A stretch of DNA of 64,000 nucleotides from positions 1 through 64,000 of the forward strand of contig NZ_MUNM01000025.1 in NCBI RefSeq assembly GCF_002286815.1, in the 5' to 3' direction. Shown here one piece after another: positions 54,974-63,883 of this stretch. A program made the translations under genes and the position numbers. Every line of letters begins with the position of its first letter. The stretch's first letter is position 1. The notes beneath the pieces were generated by a model. It saw only the letters and a list, made by a program, of their open reading frames with translations, did no database searches and had not been told where the DNA came from. The DNA is from Pseudomonas sp. PICF141. Its GTDB lineage: Bacteria; Pseudomonadota; Gammaproteobacteria; Pseudomonadales; Pseudomonadaceae.

Positions 54974-57900
54974 ATGAGCATAGAAGAGCGACAGCAGAAC
55001 AGTACCCCAGAGGCTTGGATCGTCGTCGATCGAGACTCTGAGCATGACGCTCGTTTAGCCGACAAAGGAGTCCGGCTGAAGGGGCTGCACCCCGCCGTGC
55101 ACGAGGGCGCCTGGGTACTAGTGCTTAACTCGAACGGTGGAATCGTGCGTATCGGACGTGTATTGCGTATCCGCGTCGATGCGAAAGGTACCTCGTTCTA
55201 CTTCGACAAGACCAAAGCGATCGAACCTGCAGTGGGGATCGGTCGCACCGACTTGCTGCCGCCGAACGCTGGCAGCATCGTGCGTACTTCTTGGGCCGAG
55301 TTCGCGGAGGCGATTCCGCGTGCGCTTGGCGTCACTCTCGCCGACATTCCACTGATCGAGAATGAGGCTTACGTTCGCGAGCTGCTGCAGTACGCCATCA
55401 TGGACGATCTTTTGGGGCCGGCCGGTGGACCGGAAGAGCTCATCGTCGATATGAGCGTCCGCGATCGTTACCTCGTCGGCAAGCTTGCGCCGATGGAAAA
55501 CACCGAACGCGGTGAGGATGTGGCTCCCCCGGAAAAGAATGAGGAGGACGAGCCTGCGGATCTGGAGCCGAAGGCCCAGTCGAACAAAGTCGACTCTCCT
55601 CAGAAAACTGGTGGTGGGGATTCCGAAGCCGAAGAGGAAGTGGATACGGCCTCGAACCAATCTCTCGCGCCGTCGAGTATGGGCTTCACTTTTTGCGTCG
55701 ATGGAGATGCGGAAAGTCTCGAGGTGGTGGTGAGTTGGGGGCGCTATGAGCGCTTCGACTCCGATGACCCCGCACATGCCAAGGTGGTCAAGAAGGCGGT
55801 ACGTGACGCCGAGGGCCGAGTGATCAAGACCACTGATCAAGTTCTCAAGGCCAAAGTCTGGCGGCGCAAGCCTTCTGGCGGAGCTTTTCAGCTGGCGCTG
55901 AAGGATGGAGTGATTTCTCCGGTCATCCCAGATTCGACCTGCCCAGAAGTGCTCATCCAGGGGACGGTGCGTTCACCGAACGAGAAGGGTGAGCGATTGG
56001 TGACGCTATTTCTGGTGAACGGCCAAACGGAACCCGATGAAAATCGTGATACCGCCTGGGTGTTCCAGCCGGAAATCCTCGTGCGGGCCAATGACGAAAG
56101 TTCGGTGAAAGATATATTCCGTCGCCGTCCTGCTTTGGAGGCGGATGCTGGCGCTGCGGATGATGACGATTTACGCGAACGCTTGGCGCTGGAGATGATC
56201 TATCGCGATCGGGTCGAGTTCGCCGTGGGCCATGGCGTCGCAGTGCATGCGGTAGTTGGCCAGGATGTGGCCAAGGCGGTAGAGCTGCGCACGGCGGTGA
56301 TGCCGCACTACGAAGTGCCGGTCACCGAAACGCCGGGCTTGGATCCGCAGGATCGGCCAGCGATGCGCAGATTGGTCGACGAAGGTCAGCTGGATATGAA
56401 GCGACTGGCAGAACTGGAGAGGGGCCAACTCGTCGCTGCACTCGGGATACTGACCGAGGACTATGCAACATGGATCGAAGATCAGCGCGCACGCATCGAG
56501 AGCGATGTGGCCGGCTATGCGCAGCAGGCCGATGAGGCGCTGAGCCGCTGTGAGTCGATCCTTATTCGTCTGCGCGAGGGCGTGGGGCTGCTGGCGACGG
56601 ATGACAAGGCCCTGGCGGCCTTCCGTTTCGCTAACCGAGCGATGGCGATCCAGCGGGTGCATAGCGCGTGCGCTTTGCAGCGTCGTCGCGGGCGTGCTGT
56701 CGAGCTGGCGGAGTTCGATGTACCGAAGAACCGCTCCTGGCGTCCTTTTCAGTTGGCATTCTTGCTGCTGTCCGTTCCTGGGCTGACCGATCCGAAGCAT
56801 ACAGATCGCACTCAGCCTCTGCAGGCCCATGCGGATCTGCTCTGGTTCCCAACGGGCGGTGGCAAGACCGAGGCCTACCTGGGCGTGGCTGCATTCACCA
56901 TGGCGATTCGCCGCCTACAAGGAAACTTGGGGGGCTACGATTCGTCTCGCGGGCTGGCAGTGATCATGCGTTACACCCTGCGTTTGCTGACTTTGCAGCA
57001 GTTCCAGCGAGCTACCGCGTTGATCTGCGCGATGGAGCATATTCGTCGGGAAGCTCTGGCCACGGGCGACAAGTCCCTTGGCGAGAGCGCATTCACCATC
57101 GGCCTTTGGGTCGGTAACAAGGTGACGCCAGGTACTACGGCGGATAGCCACAAGTTCATTGAGGTCATTCGTACCCCGGGAAGAAACCCTACCGGAATGG
57201 CTTCGCCGGCACAGCTGACAGGCTGCCCTTGGTGCGGAACCGAGATAGATCCGCGCAGAGACATTGAGGTCGACAAGATAGCTGGGCGTACGACGATCTA
57301 CTGTGGTGACAAGCTCAGCGCTTGCGACTTCTCTCGCGGCCGTTCGAGCAAGCAGGCACACCCTGGTTTGCCGGTGATGGTCGTGGATGAGGAAATGTAT
57401 CACCGCCCACCATCGATGATGATCGCCACGGTGGACAAGTTCGCCATGATGGCGTGGCGTGGTTCGATAAGGAACCTGTTCGGTCGGGTATCGAAGGAGT
57501 GTTCCCGGCATGGATTGCTCTGGCCTGGCTCGGATTGCAATACCGGTCACAGGGCTGTCGCGGGTAGGGCGGTTGCGACGGTCAAGACTATCTCTCCGGT
57601 GCGGCCTCCGGATCTGATCATCCAGGACGAGTTCCACCTGATCAGCGGTCCCTTGGGAACCATGGTGGGTCTCTACGAGAGTACGGTCGATGAGCTGTGC
57701 ACGTGGCAGTTGGATGGTGAGGCGATCCGGCCGAAGGTGATCGCCTCTACCGCTACCGTGCGCAAGGCGCAGCAGCAGGTCAACAACGTATTCATGCGCC
57801 AGGTCTCGGTGTTCCCGCCCCATGGCTTGGACGTCGAGGACAACTTCTTCTCGGTGCAGCGGCCCATCGGGCAGAAACCAGGGCGGCGTTATCTGGGTAT

Positions 57901-59008
57901 CTGCTCTCCGGGCAGCTCACGGCCGGCGATGTTGATCCGTGTCTACACGGCAGCGCTGACCGCGGCTCAAGCGCTGTTCGATCGATTCGGCAAAGCCGCC
58001 GACCCTTACATGACCATGGTGGGCTACTTCAACTCGTTGCGAGAGCTGGGTGGCATGAAGCGTCTGGCCGAGGACGACGTGCAGACTCGTGCGTACCGTG
58101 TGCAAATGAGCATGGTGCAACGGCCTGGTCTGGCTCAGCGCAGCGTCATGAATATCCGCGAACTGACTTCTCGTGTTTCGAACCAGGACATCCCCAAGTA
58201 TCTCGATCAGCTCGAAGTGATGTTCAAGTCCGAATGGGATCCCGAGAAAGGTAGGTACGTGACCAAGTGGGAGGAGGGCGATGCGCGTGCCATCGACATC
58301 GTGTTGGCGACCAACATGCTGTCGGTCGGTGTCGACGTCAACCGGCTGGGCATCATGGCTGTCAATGGTCAGCCGAAAGGGACAGCGGAATACATCCAGG
58401 CGACCAGCCGTGTAGGGCGTCAATTTCCTGGGCTGGTCTGTACCGTCCTGACATGGGCTCGCCCACGCGATCTATCTCATTACGAGACCTTCGAGCATTA
58501 CCACGCGACTTTCTACAAGCACGTCGAGGCGCAGTCAGTCACACCGTTCTCGCCGCGCGCGATGGATCGTGGTCTGACCGGGGCGATGCTGTCGCTGATT
58601 CGTGCCAAGAGCGATGATTTCGCGCCGAACGAGGGGGCGCAGAGCCTTAAACAGCCGAATCAGGCGGAAATACTGGATGCCATGAAGGTGCTCGAAACGC
58701 GCGCCGACAACATTGCGGAAGCTCCTGCGAAGAAGCTCGCGGGCGACATGCTCAAGCAGCGTGCGGATCAGTGGGTGAATGAGGTAATGCAGGGGAACCG
58801 CATTCTGGCATATGAGAAGCGGGGGCCAGACAAGGACAGAACTGTTGCCTTGATCAAAGCGCCAGGGGCGCAGACTTGGGATAACTGGACGGTACCAATG
58901 TCGATGCGTGAGGTTGAGCCTGGGGTTCGATTGGTCATGAACTCGGCGAAGATCAAAGACGATATTCAATGGAGGCCTCGCCCTGCGGCGGCCGATAAGG
59001 ACGAATGA
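54974..59008 (+). CDS. drmA: DISARM helicase DrmA
   Basis: The 1344-residue helicase has Walker A FPTGGGKTEAYLG (K631), the Walker B variant DEFHLISG (885-888) and the late motif QATSRVGR. A CPWCG and YCGDKLSAC pair likely binds zinc. The acidic, low-complexity stretch near residues 175-230 is a linker. DrmA with DrmB is known to bind and occlude incoming DNA. It overlaps drmB by 4 bases. Confidence 0.92.
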   Translation: MSIEERQQNSTPEAWIVVDRDSEHDARLADKGVRLKGLHPAVHEGAWVLVLNSNGGIVRIGRVLRIRVDAKGTSFYFDKTKAIEPAVGIGRTDLLPPNAGSIVRTSWAEFAEAIPRALGVTLADIPLIENEAYVRELLQYAIMDDLLGPAGGPEELIVDMSVRDRYLVGKLAPMENTERGEDVAPPEKNEEDEPADLEPKAQSNKVDSPQKTGGGDSEAEEEVDTASNQSLAPSSMGFTFCVDGDAESLEVVVSWGRYERFDSDDPAHAKVVKKAVRDAEGRVIKTTDQVLKAKVWRRKPSGGAFQLALKDGVISPVIPDSTCPEVLIQGTVRSPNEKGERLVTLFLVNGQTEPDENRDTAWVFQPEILVRANDESSVKDIFRRRPALEADAGAADDDDLRERLALEMIYRDRVEFAVGHGVAVHAVVGQDVAKAVELRTAVMPHYEVPVTETPGLDPQDRPAMRRLVDEGQLDMKRLAELERGQLVAALGILTEDYATWIEDQRARIESDVAGYAQQADEALSRCESILIRLREGVGLLATDDKALAAFRFANRAMAIQRVHSACALQRRRGRAVELAEFDVPKNRSWRPFQLAFLLLSVPGLTDPKHTDRTQPLQAHADLLWFPTGGGKTEAYLGVAAFTMAIRRLQGNLGGYDSSRGLAVIMRYTLRLLTLQQFQRATALICAMEHIRREALATGDKSLGESAFTIGLWVGNKVTPGTTADSHKFIEVIRTPGRNPTGMASPAQLTGCPWCGTEIDPRRDIEVDKIAGRTTIYCGDKLSACDFSRGRSSKQAHPGLPVMVVDEEMYHRPPSMMIATVDKFAMMAWRGSIRNLFGRVSKECSRHGLLWPGSDCNTGHRAVAGRAVATVKTISPVRPPDLIIQDEFHLISGPLGTMVGLYESTVDELCTWQLDGEAIRPKVIASTATVRKAQQQVNNVFMRQVSVFPPHGLDVEDNFFSVQRPIGQKPGRRYLGICSPGSSRPAMLIRVYTAALTAAQALFDRFGKAADPYMTMVGYFNSLRELGGMKRLAEDDVQTRAYRVQMSMVQRPGLAQRSVMNIRELTSRVSNQDIPKYLDQLEVMFKSEWDPEKGRYVTKWEEGDARAIDIVLATNMLSVGVDVNRLGIMAVNGQPKGTAEYIQATSRVGRQFPGLVCTVLTWARPRDLSHYETFEHYHATFYKHVEAQSVTPFSPRAMDRGLTGAMLSLIRAKSDDFAPNEGAQSLKQPNQAEILDAMKVLETRADNIAEAPAKKLAGDMLKQRADQWVNEVMQGNRILAYEKRGPDKDRTVALIKAPGAQTWDNWTVPMSMREVEPGVRLVMNSAKIKDDIQWRPRPAAADKDE

Positions 59009-60867
59009 GTATGGCAAACGAAAAGACCCCAGTTGGCTCGGTGCGGCCGAGTCAGCTGCTTTGGACCTATGGCCCAGGTGCCCTGATCGATTTGCCTAAC
59101 GTGTCGGTCATAACCTCTGGAATCGACGTTTGGGACAAGGACCGCTGTCAGCCGTTGATCGAAAATCGTCTGCTCGCAGCTGTGCAGAAGGTGCTTGGCC
59201 CTCAGGTCGAATCGCTACGTATGCCGCCCTTCAATAAGGGCGATTCAGTCGAGCCTTTTTCGGCAGAAGCCAATGTTGGGGTGCCGGTTCGTCCTTTTCC
59301 CCGCTGGCTGCGTTGTGTGAAGTGTGGGCTGCTGTCTCCCTATGACAGTGGTCTGTTCGAGCTCAAGGAAAGTCGGTACCGCCCAGAGGCGACACGTTTC
59401 GTTCACCAGGGTTGTCGAGGATCTAAGGGGGATCAACCTGCGAAGGATGCCGATGCCGTTCCGGCACGTTTCCTTTTGGCTTGCAAGAATGGGCACCTGG
59501 ATGACTTCCCTTGGCAGTGGTTCGTCCACAGTGGCCCCAGCGATTGCATAGGGACATTGCGCTTCTACGAAAGCGGCGCGTCTCTTCAGACAGAGAATCT
59601 TTGGGTGAAATGCGATACCTGCGGTGCCGCGCGTAACATGGCCCAAGCGTTCGGGCGGATCGGTAAGGAGAATTTGCCAGGTTGCCGGGGTCGACATCCT
59701 CATCTTGATCAGTTCGAACTGGATTGCGATGCGGAACCTCGAGCTGTGCTGTTGGGGGCTACCAACAGCTGGTTTCCGATTTCCTTGTCTGCGTTGGCGA
59801 TACCTCAGGCGAAGGATGGGTTGGCGCAGTTGGTAGAAGATGGTTGGAGTTTCTTCGGCGACCTGGATGAGCCGGAAGAGGTGCCCCTGACCATCAAGCT
59901 GTTGAAGAAGACTGGTTCGTTGCCCGGAATCGATCAGTATTCCGCAGAGGCTATCTGGGCTGCCATTGAGGCGTACCGGTCCGGTGACGACGAAGGCGTC
60001 ACCGAGGCTGATATCAAAGGGCCTGAATGGCGAGTGCTGATTGATCCGTCACCGGTGAATGATTATCCGCACTTCATGTCCGAAGCGGTAGGCGTTCCTA
60101 ATGGTTTCCAAGGCAAGATCTCCAGGGTGTTGCTGCTGAAGCGCCTGCGCGAGGTCAACGCTTTGCTCGGCTTTACGCGAGTCGAGGCACCTGGCGACTC
60201 TGGCGGTAGCGGATCTGGACCGATCCAGGCACCGCTGTCACGCATGAAACCCGATTGGGTGCCCGCGAATCAGGTACACGGCGAAGGTATCTTCATTCAG
60301 TTCGACGAGCAGTCGATCGCCGAGTGGGAGCAGGGTGCCGAGGTTCAGGCTGCTGATGTGAGTCTGCGAGGCGGACATAAAGGTTGGCGGAACTCCCGAC
60401 ACCTACGTCCGCCAGAAGACGGTTACCCAGGTGCCCGCTACGTGATGCTGCATACCTTGGCGCATCTGCTGATCCGAGAGCTGGCGTTGGAGTGCGGATA
60501 CAACGCAGCCAGCATTAGAGAGCGGATCTATGCTGAAGTGAGTGAAGAGGGTAATCAGTGCGGTTTCATCATCTACACGGCAGCCGCGGACTCCGATGGG
60601 ACTTTGGGCGGCTTGGTCGAGCTAGGTAAGCCAGAAAACTTGGAGCGTCTACTAATCCAAGCTTTGCGGCGTGCGCGCATTTGCTCCTCCGATCCGCTGT
60701 GTGCTGAGCATGATCCGCAGAAAGACCGGAGTCTGCATGCAGCAGCTTGCCATGCATGTTCCTTCGTCGCGGAGACCTCGTGCGAGCGTGGCAACCGTTA
60801 TCTGGACCGGGCGATGGTCGTACCTACTTTCGAGAATGCCACAGCGGCATTCTTTGAGGGTGCTTGA
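59005..60867 (+). CDS. drmB: DISARM protein DrmB (DUF1998)
   Basis: The 620-residue protein starts VGSVRPSQLLWTYGPGALIDLP, the conserved DrmB N terminus, has zinc-type CVKC and CDTC motifs, and ends in a DUF1998 domain with the cysteine-rich segments CSSDPLCAEHDP and CHACSFVAETSCERGN. DrmB partners DrmA. It is coupled to drmA (ATGA) and followed by drmC one base later. An ATG at 59011 is an alternative start. Confidence 0.92.
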   Translation: MSMANEKTPVGSVRPSQLLWTYGPGALIDLPNVSVITSGIDVWDKDRCQPLIENRLLAAVQKVLGPQVESLRMPPFNKGDSVEPFSAEANVGVPVRPFPRWLRCVKCGLLSPYDSGLFELKESRYRPEATRFVHQGCRGSKGDQPAKDADAVPARFLLACKNGHLDDFPWQWFVHSGPSDCIGTLRFYESGASLQTENLWVKCDTCGAARNMAQAFGRIGKENLPGCRGRHPHLDQFELDCDAEPRAVLLGATNSWFPISLSALAIPQAKDGLAQLVEDGWSFFGDLDEPEEVPLTIKLLKKTGSLPGIDQYSAEAIWAAIEAYRSGDDEGVTEADIKGPEWRVLIDPSPVNDYPHFMSEAVGVPNGFQGKISRVLLLKRLREVNALLGFTRVEAPGDSGGSGSGPIQAPLSRMKPDWVPANQVHGEGIFIQFDEQSIAEWEQGAEVQAADVSLRGGHKGWRNSRHLRPPEDGYPGARYVMLHTLAHLLIRELALECGYNAASIRERIYAEVSEEGNQCGFIIYTAAADSDGTLGGLVELGKPENLERLLIQALRRARICSSDPLCAEHDPQKDRSLHAAACHACSFVAETSCERGNRYLDRAMVVPTFENATAAFFEGA

Positions 60868-60868
60868 G

Positions 60869-61633
60869 GTGCGCGATCTACTTATCGCGATATCCGAGTT
60901 GGTTTCCATCGTCTCCTTTGACCGTATCGCCGCTTTGACGACCAAGGTCAGGGGAATTGACGCAGCCAAAGCTGGGGATCTTGGAGCTGGAGTGTTGTCT
61001 GCAAAGGCGAGCAATGCGCTCAAGGTGATGATCAATGCTTGGAAGGCGTCACCCTCCAGTGGAGAGACCCTGGCTGCAATGCTTTTGGCCGCTGCTCATG
61101 CATTTCGCCATGCGGAGAATCGGCAGAGGATTGAGCTCGTATGGACTGGGCCGACCACCGGGCTCGTTCCTGCTCGGCGAACCGAGCAGGCATTGATCCA
61201 GGTGATTGATGCTGCTCAGCAACGATTGTTCGTCACGAGTTATGTTGCTTACGACATTGAGTCGATCGCCAAGGCTCTGAAATCAGCGGCAGAGCGAGGT
61301 GTAAAGATCGAGTTCTTGATGGAGCTCTCGAGTGCGCAAGGTGGCAAGGTTAGCATCGACCCTATCGGTAATCTGCAGAAGATAGTTCCGGATGCAGTGT
61401 TCTATGTCTGGAAAGACAAAGGTGCAGCGTTCGTTAATGGCAGTGTGCACGCGAAAGTCGCAGTGGCAGATGGGGCATATTGCTTCATCACCAGTGCCAA
61501 TTTGACCGGATACGCAATGGATCAGAACATGGAGGCTGGGGTCTTGGTCTCTGGCGATCTATTGCCTGAGCAGCTCCATCGACATTTGGAAGCCTTGGCG
61601 ATAACGGGGGTGATTGTTCCTATTGGTGGGTGA
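60869..61633 (+). CDS. drmC: DISARM phospholipase-D-fold nuclease DrmC
   Basis: The 254-residue protein has one PLD catalytic motif, HAKVAVADGAYCFITSANLTG, with H, K and D as expected, preceded by helical parts. DrmC is the optional nuclease of DISARM. I chose the GTG at 60869 with GAGGG (60856-60860) eight bases upstream; it lies one base after the drmB stop. The frame is open to 60671 inside drmB but that part is a shadow. Confidence 0.85.
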   Translation: MRDLLIAISELVSIVSFDRIAALTTKVRGIDAAKAGDLGAGVLSAKASNALKVMINAWKASPSSGETLAAMLLAAAHAFRHAENRQRIELVWTGPTTGLVPARRTEQALIQVIDAAQQRLFVTSYVAYDIESIAKALKSAAERGVKIEFLMELSSAQGGKVSIDPIGNLQKIVPDAVFYVWKDKGAAFVNGSVHAKVAVADGAYCFITSANLTGYAMDQNMEAGVLVSGDLLPEQLHRHLEALAITGVIVPIGG

Positions 61634-61686
61634 TGGACTTATTCAACTTGCGAGGCTACATCTAGTCGATACGAGGCAGGGTACAT

Positions 61687-62115
61687 GTGAGTTCAGGTAC
61701 GTCGCGAAGCGACATCATGCGGGCCGTCAAGCGTGCCCATACAAGACCGGAGATTGTCGTTCGCCAAGCACTACATGCTTTAGGGCTCAGGTTTCGTCTG
61801 CATCGCCGAGATCTCCCCGGTTCGCCGGACATAGTCCTGCCGAAATTCCGGACGGTGGTCTTCGTGCACGGGTGTTTCTGGCACCGACATCCTGACTGCC
61901 GCTACGCGACTACCCCTAAGAGTAGACAGGAGTATTGGCTACCCAAGTTCGACGCGAATGTAGAGCGTGATGCGCGGAAGGAAGCTCAGTTGCGAGAACT
62001 GGGCTGGCGTGTACTGGTGATGTGGGAGTGTGAAACGAAGAGCCTTGAGGCGCTGGAGGCCCACCTCAGGCTTGAATTCGATCTTCCGCTTGGCGAACCG
62101 CTTCATAGGCCCTGA
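61687..62115 (+). CDS. vsr: Vsr-type very-short-patch-repair endonuclease
   Basis: The 142-residue nuclease has the Vsr features D48 in SPDIV, H61-G-C-F-W-H-R-H-P-D-C71 with the zinc/catalytic histidines, and a WECET segment. Vsr nicks T:G mismatches from deamination of 5-methylcytosine. Translation starts at GTG 61687. It follows drmC on the same strand after 53 bases and its last 50 bases overlap the convergent cytosine methyltransferase gene. Vsr genes usually lie in line with their methylase, so this layout is unusual. Confidence 0.85.
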   Translation: MSSGTSRSDIMRAVKRAHTRPEIVVRQALHALGLRFRLHRRDLPGSPDIVLPKFRTVVFVHGCFWHRHPDCRYATTPKSRQEYWLPKFDANVERDARKEAQLRELGWRVLVMWECETKSLEALEAHLRLEFDLPLGEPLHRP

Positions 62116-63130
62116 TGTGTTGCATCAGGCTTTCTCCAATCACTTCTCCCAATCGCACCGGAACTGCGTTGCCGATCATGCGGCCGACGGCTTTGAAGGT
62201 GATCCGCTCTGGCTCCATGAACACGTAGTTTCTAGGAAAGGACTGTAGGATCGCTGCTTCACGCAGTGATAGAGCGCGGGCCTGATCAGGGTGACCGAAA
62301 CGTCCGTTCCCAAAACCGTAGCAGAGGGTGGTCATCGTCGGGCTGGGGCAATCTGCGCGCATACGCCCGTATACGCTCGGATACGTTTTGCCGCTCGCTT
62401 TGCGATGGCATTCGGCGACTAGCTCCGGCGGCCAATCTTTCCAGGTTCCGCCCGGCCTGGAGTGAATGATGCGTCGCATGTTGATCGGAGTGAGTGTTGC
62501 TGCCCGGTGAAGTGGATCGTTCGGGTCACATTCTCCGGCCGCTAGGCGAGGCAGTGCGCCGATGACGTCCTCGACATTGACTGGGGCGTCCAGATGCGTG
62601 GGAGGGATGATGCTTATGGGCATTCCCAGTTTGGAGGCGAGCAGAACATGGCGACGTCGCTGCTGTGGCAAACCGTATTCGACGCAAGCCACTCGCCCGT
62701 CCCAGATCTCGTAACCTTGGTCCCTTAGGCTTTGTACGAAGTCGTGGTAGACCTCGTGCTTGGTGACGTCAGGAACATTTTCCATGGTTACCAGGTGAGG
62801 CTCAGTTTCTTCGATGAGGCGGCTGAAGTGATAGAGCAGCGGCCACTTACGATCGTTGCGGGTGTCTTTGCCTTGGTTGTAGGTCGAGAACGGTTGGCAA
62901 GGCGCACAACCGGCAAGTAGTCTGTATCGGTCAGGACGATACCAGGCCAGCAACTCTTCGGCTGTCACTTCCTGTACGTCTTTTTTGACAAAAGCAGCCT
63001 GGTTGTTCTCCTGATAGGCGTATGCACATTGGCCTTCGATGTCGTACCCGGCATGCACTGTAATGCCGGTGTTGCGCATGCCAGCGGTGAGGCCACCAGC
63101 GCCACAGAAAAGGTCAACAGCATCAATCAT
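62066..63130 (-). CDS. C5-cytosine DNA methyltransferase
   Basis: The 354-residue enzyme has motif I FCGAGGL (8-14), catalytic C78 in APCQPF, ENVP (117-120) and QRRRH (157-161), and a late motif GNAVPV. It methylates cytosine at C5. Its product is the substrate class for the adjacent Vsr. C5 methylases of this type are the DrmMII of class 2 DISARM, so this locus carries both methylase types. ATG 63130. Confidence 0.88.
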   Translation of the reverse strand: MIDAVDLFCGAGGLTAGMRNTGITVHAGYDIEGQCAYAYQENNQAAFVKKDVQEVTAEELLAWYRPDRYRLLAGCAPCQPFSTYNQGKDTRNDRKWPLLYHFSRLIEETEPHLVTMENVPDVTKHEVYHDFVQSLRDQGYEIWDGRVACVEYGLPQQRRRHVLLASKLGMPISIIPPTHLDAPVNVEDVIGALPRLAAGECDPNDPLHRAATLTPINMRRIIHSRPGGTWKDWPPELVAECHRKASGKTYPSVYGRMRADCPSPTMTTLCYGFGNGRFGHPDQARALSLREAAILQSFPRNYVFMEPERITFKAVGRMIGNAVPVRLGEVIGESLMQHIRAYEAVRQAEDRIQA

Positions 63131-63159
63131 TGGGATAGGTCCTCTTAGCAGGAGGTATT

Positions 63160-63648
63160 CTAGCTGGAACCTTTGTAAAGATCGAGCACGATATTTGGCA
63201 CCGCTATCATATCGTGAGCTGTGTTTCGCGGACTTATGCCTTTGTTCTGATCGCCCGAACCTGTTCCATGCTCAGAAATTTGGTAAGTGGAGGGTATCGG
63301 GCTGAACATCCCGAATCCGACCACTGTGAAACGGTGGCGGCAAAAATCCGGTCCGTTCAACCTATGGTGTCCCGGCTCATGCCGATAGTCTAGGTACGCT
63401 CGCTGGACAAGCTTTAGCTGAGATACAGGCACTTCAAGCATCTGCTGCTTGCTCACCGTATCCGAGGCAAAATCAGAAGCTGTCAGAACTTGCTTCCATG
63501 AACTGTAATCCAGCAGATTGATCGCTCGCTGAACGAGCACAAGTGACTTTATTGGATTCACCTGATCAAACTCCTCGTGCTCAGTGAGACCTTTTCGGTT
63601 GAGGTATATAAATCTCGCCGCCGAAGCCAGCGACTCAAACTCTCCCAA
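63160..63648 (-). CDS. Unknown protein, start uncertain
   Basis: The frame from the TTG at 63648 gives 162 residues with a helical N-terminal half (LASAARFIYLNRKGLTEHEEF, LVLVQRAINLLDY) and a cysteine/histidine-rich middle (GPDFCRHRFTVVGFG). The same frame stays open and protein-like upstream to a TAA near 63769 (DCPFQTETFQCGWYLGE) but no ATG or GTG is in it. So either it starts at an unusual codon or it is the 3' part of a truncated gene. No family is recognised. Its codons and GC are lower than those of the DISARM genes. Confidence 0.5.
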   Translation of the reverse strand: MGEFESLASAARFIYLNRKGLTEHEEFDQVNPIKSLVLVQRAINLLDYSSWKQVLTASDFASDTVSKQQMLEVPVSQLKLVQRAYLDYRHEPGHHRLNGPDFCRHRFTVVGFGMFSPIPSTYQISEHGTGSGDQNKGISPRNTAHDMIAVPNIVLDLYKGSS

Positions 63649-63785
63649 ATACCATCCGCATTGAAATGTCTCAGTTTGAAAGGGACAGTCGTGGTCAACT
63701 GACCGACCGAAAGCGCTGCTACCTACGCGGCCTTTCTTCGCGACCTGTTGTGATGATTTGGTAAATTCTTACTTGCATAAGTCAC

Positions 63786-63840
63786 AAAAAAAGACTGAAG
63801 AGCCAACCCTGTAAATGGGCTGGTTCTTCAGTCTTTTTTT
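63786..63840. terminator. Strong bidirectional terminator
   Basis: A 24-bp near-perfect stem (two non-Watson-Crick pairs) of AAAAAAAGACTGAAGAG... type around a 7-base loop, with seven A before and seven T after. It ends transcription from either side and may mark the right edge of the island. Confidence 0.88.
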
Positions 63841-63883
63841 GTAGGTGATGGATCTTCTGGGTGCATGTGGGGGAGTGACGGAC

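Noticed and set aside
36398..63795. CACAAAAAAAGAC occurs at both 36398-36410 and 63783-63795, as if it were an island direct repeat
   Set aside because: Both copies are parts of terminators with A-runs, so the match is probably due to base composition. No integrase or longer repeat supports it.
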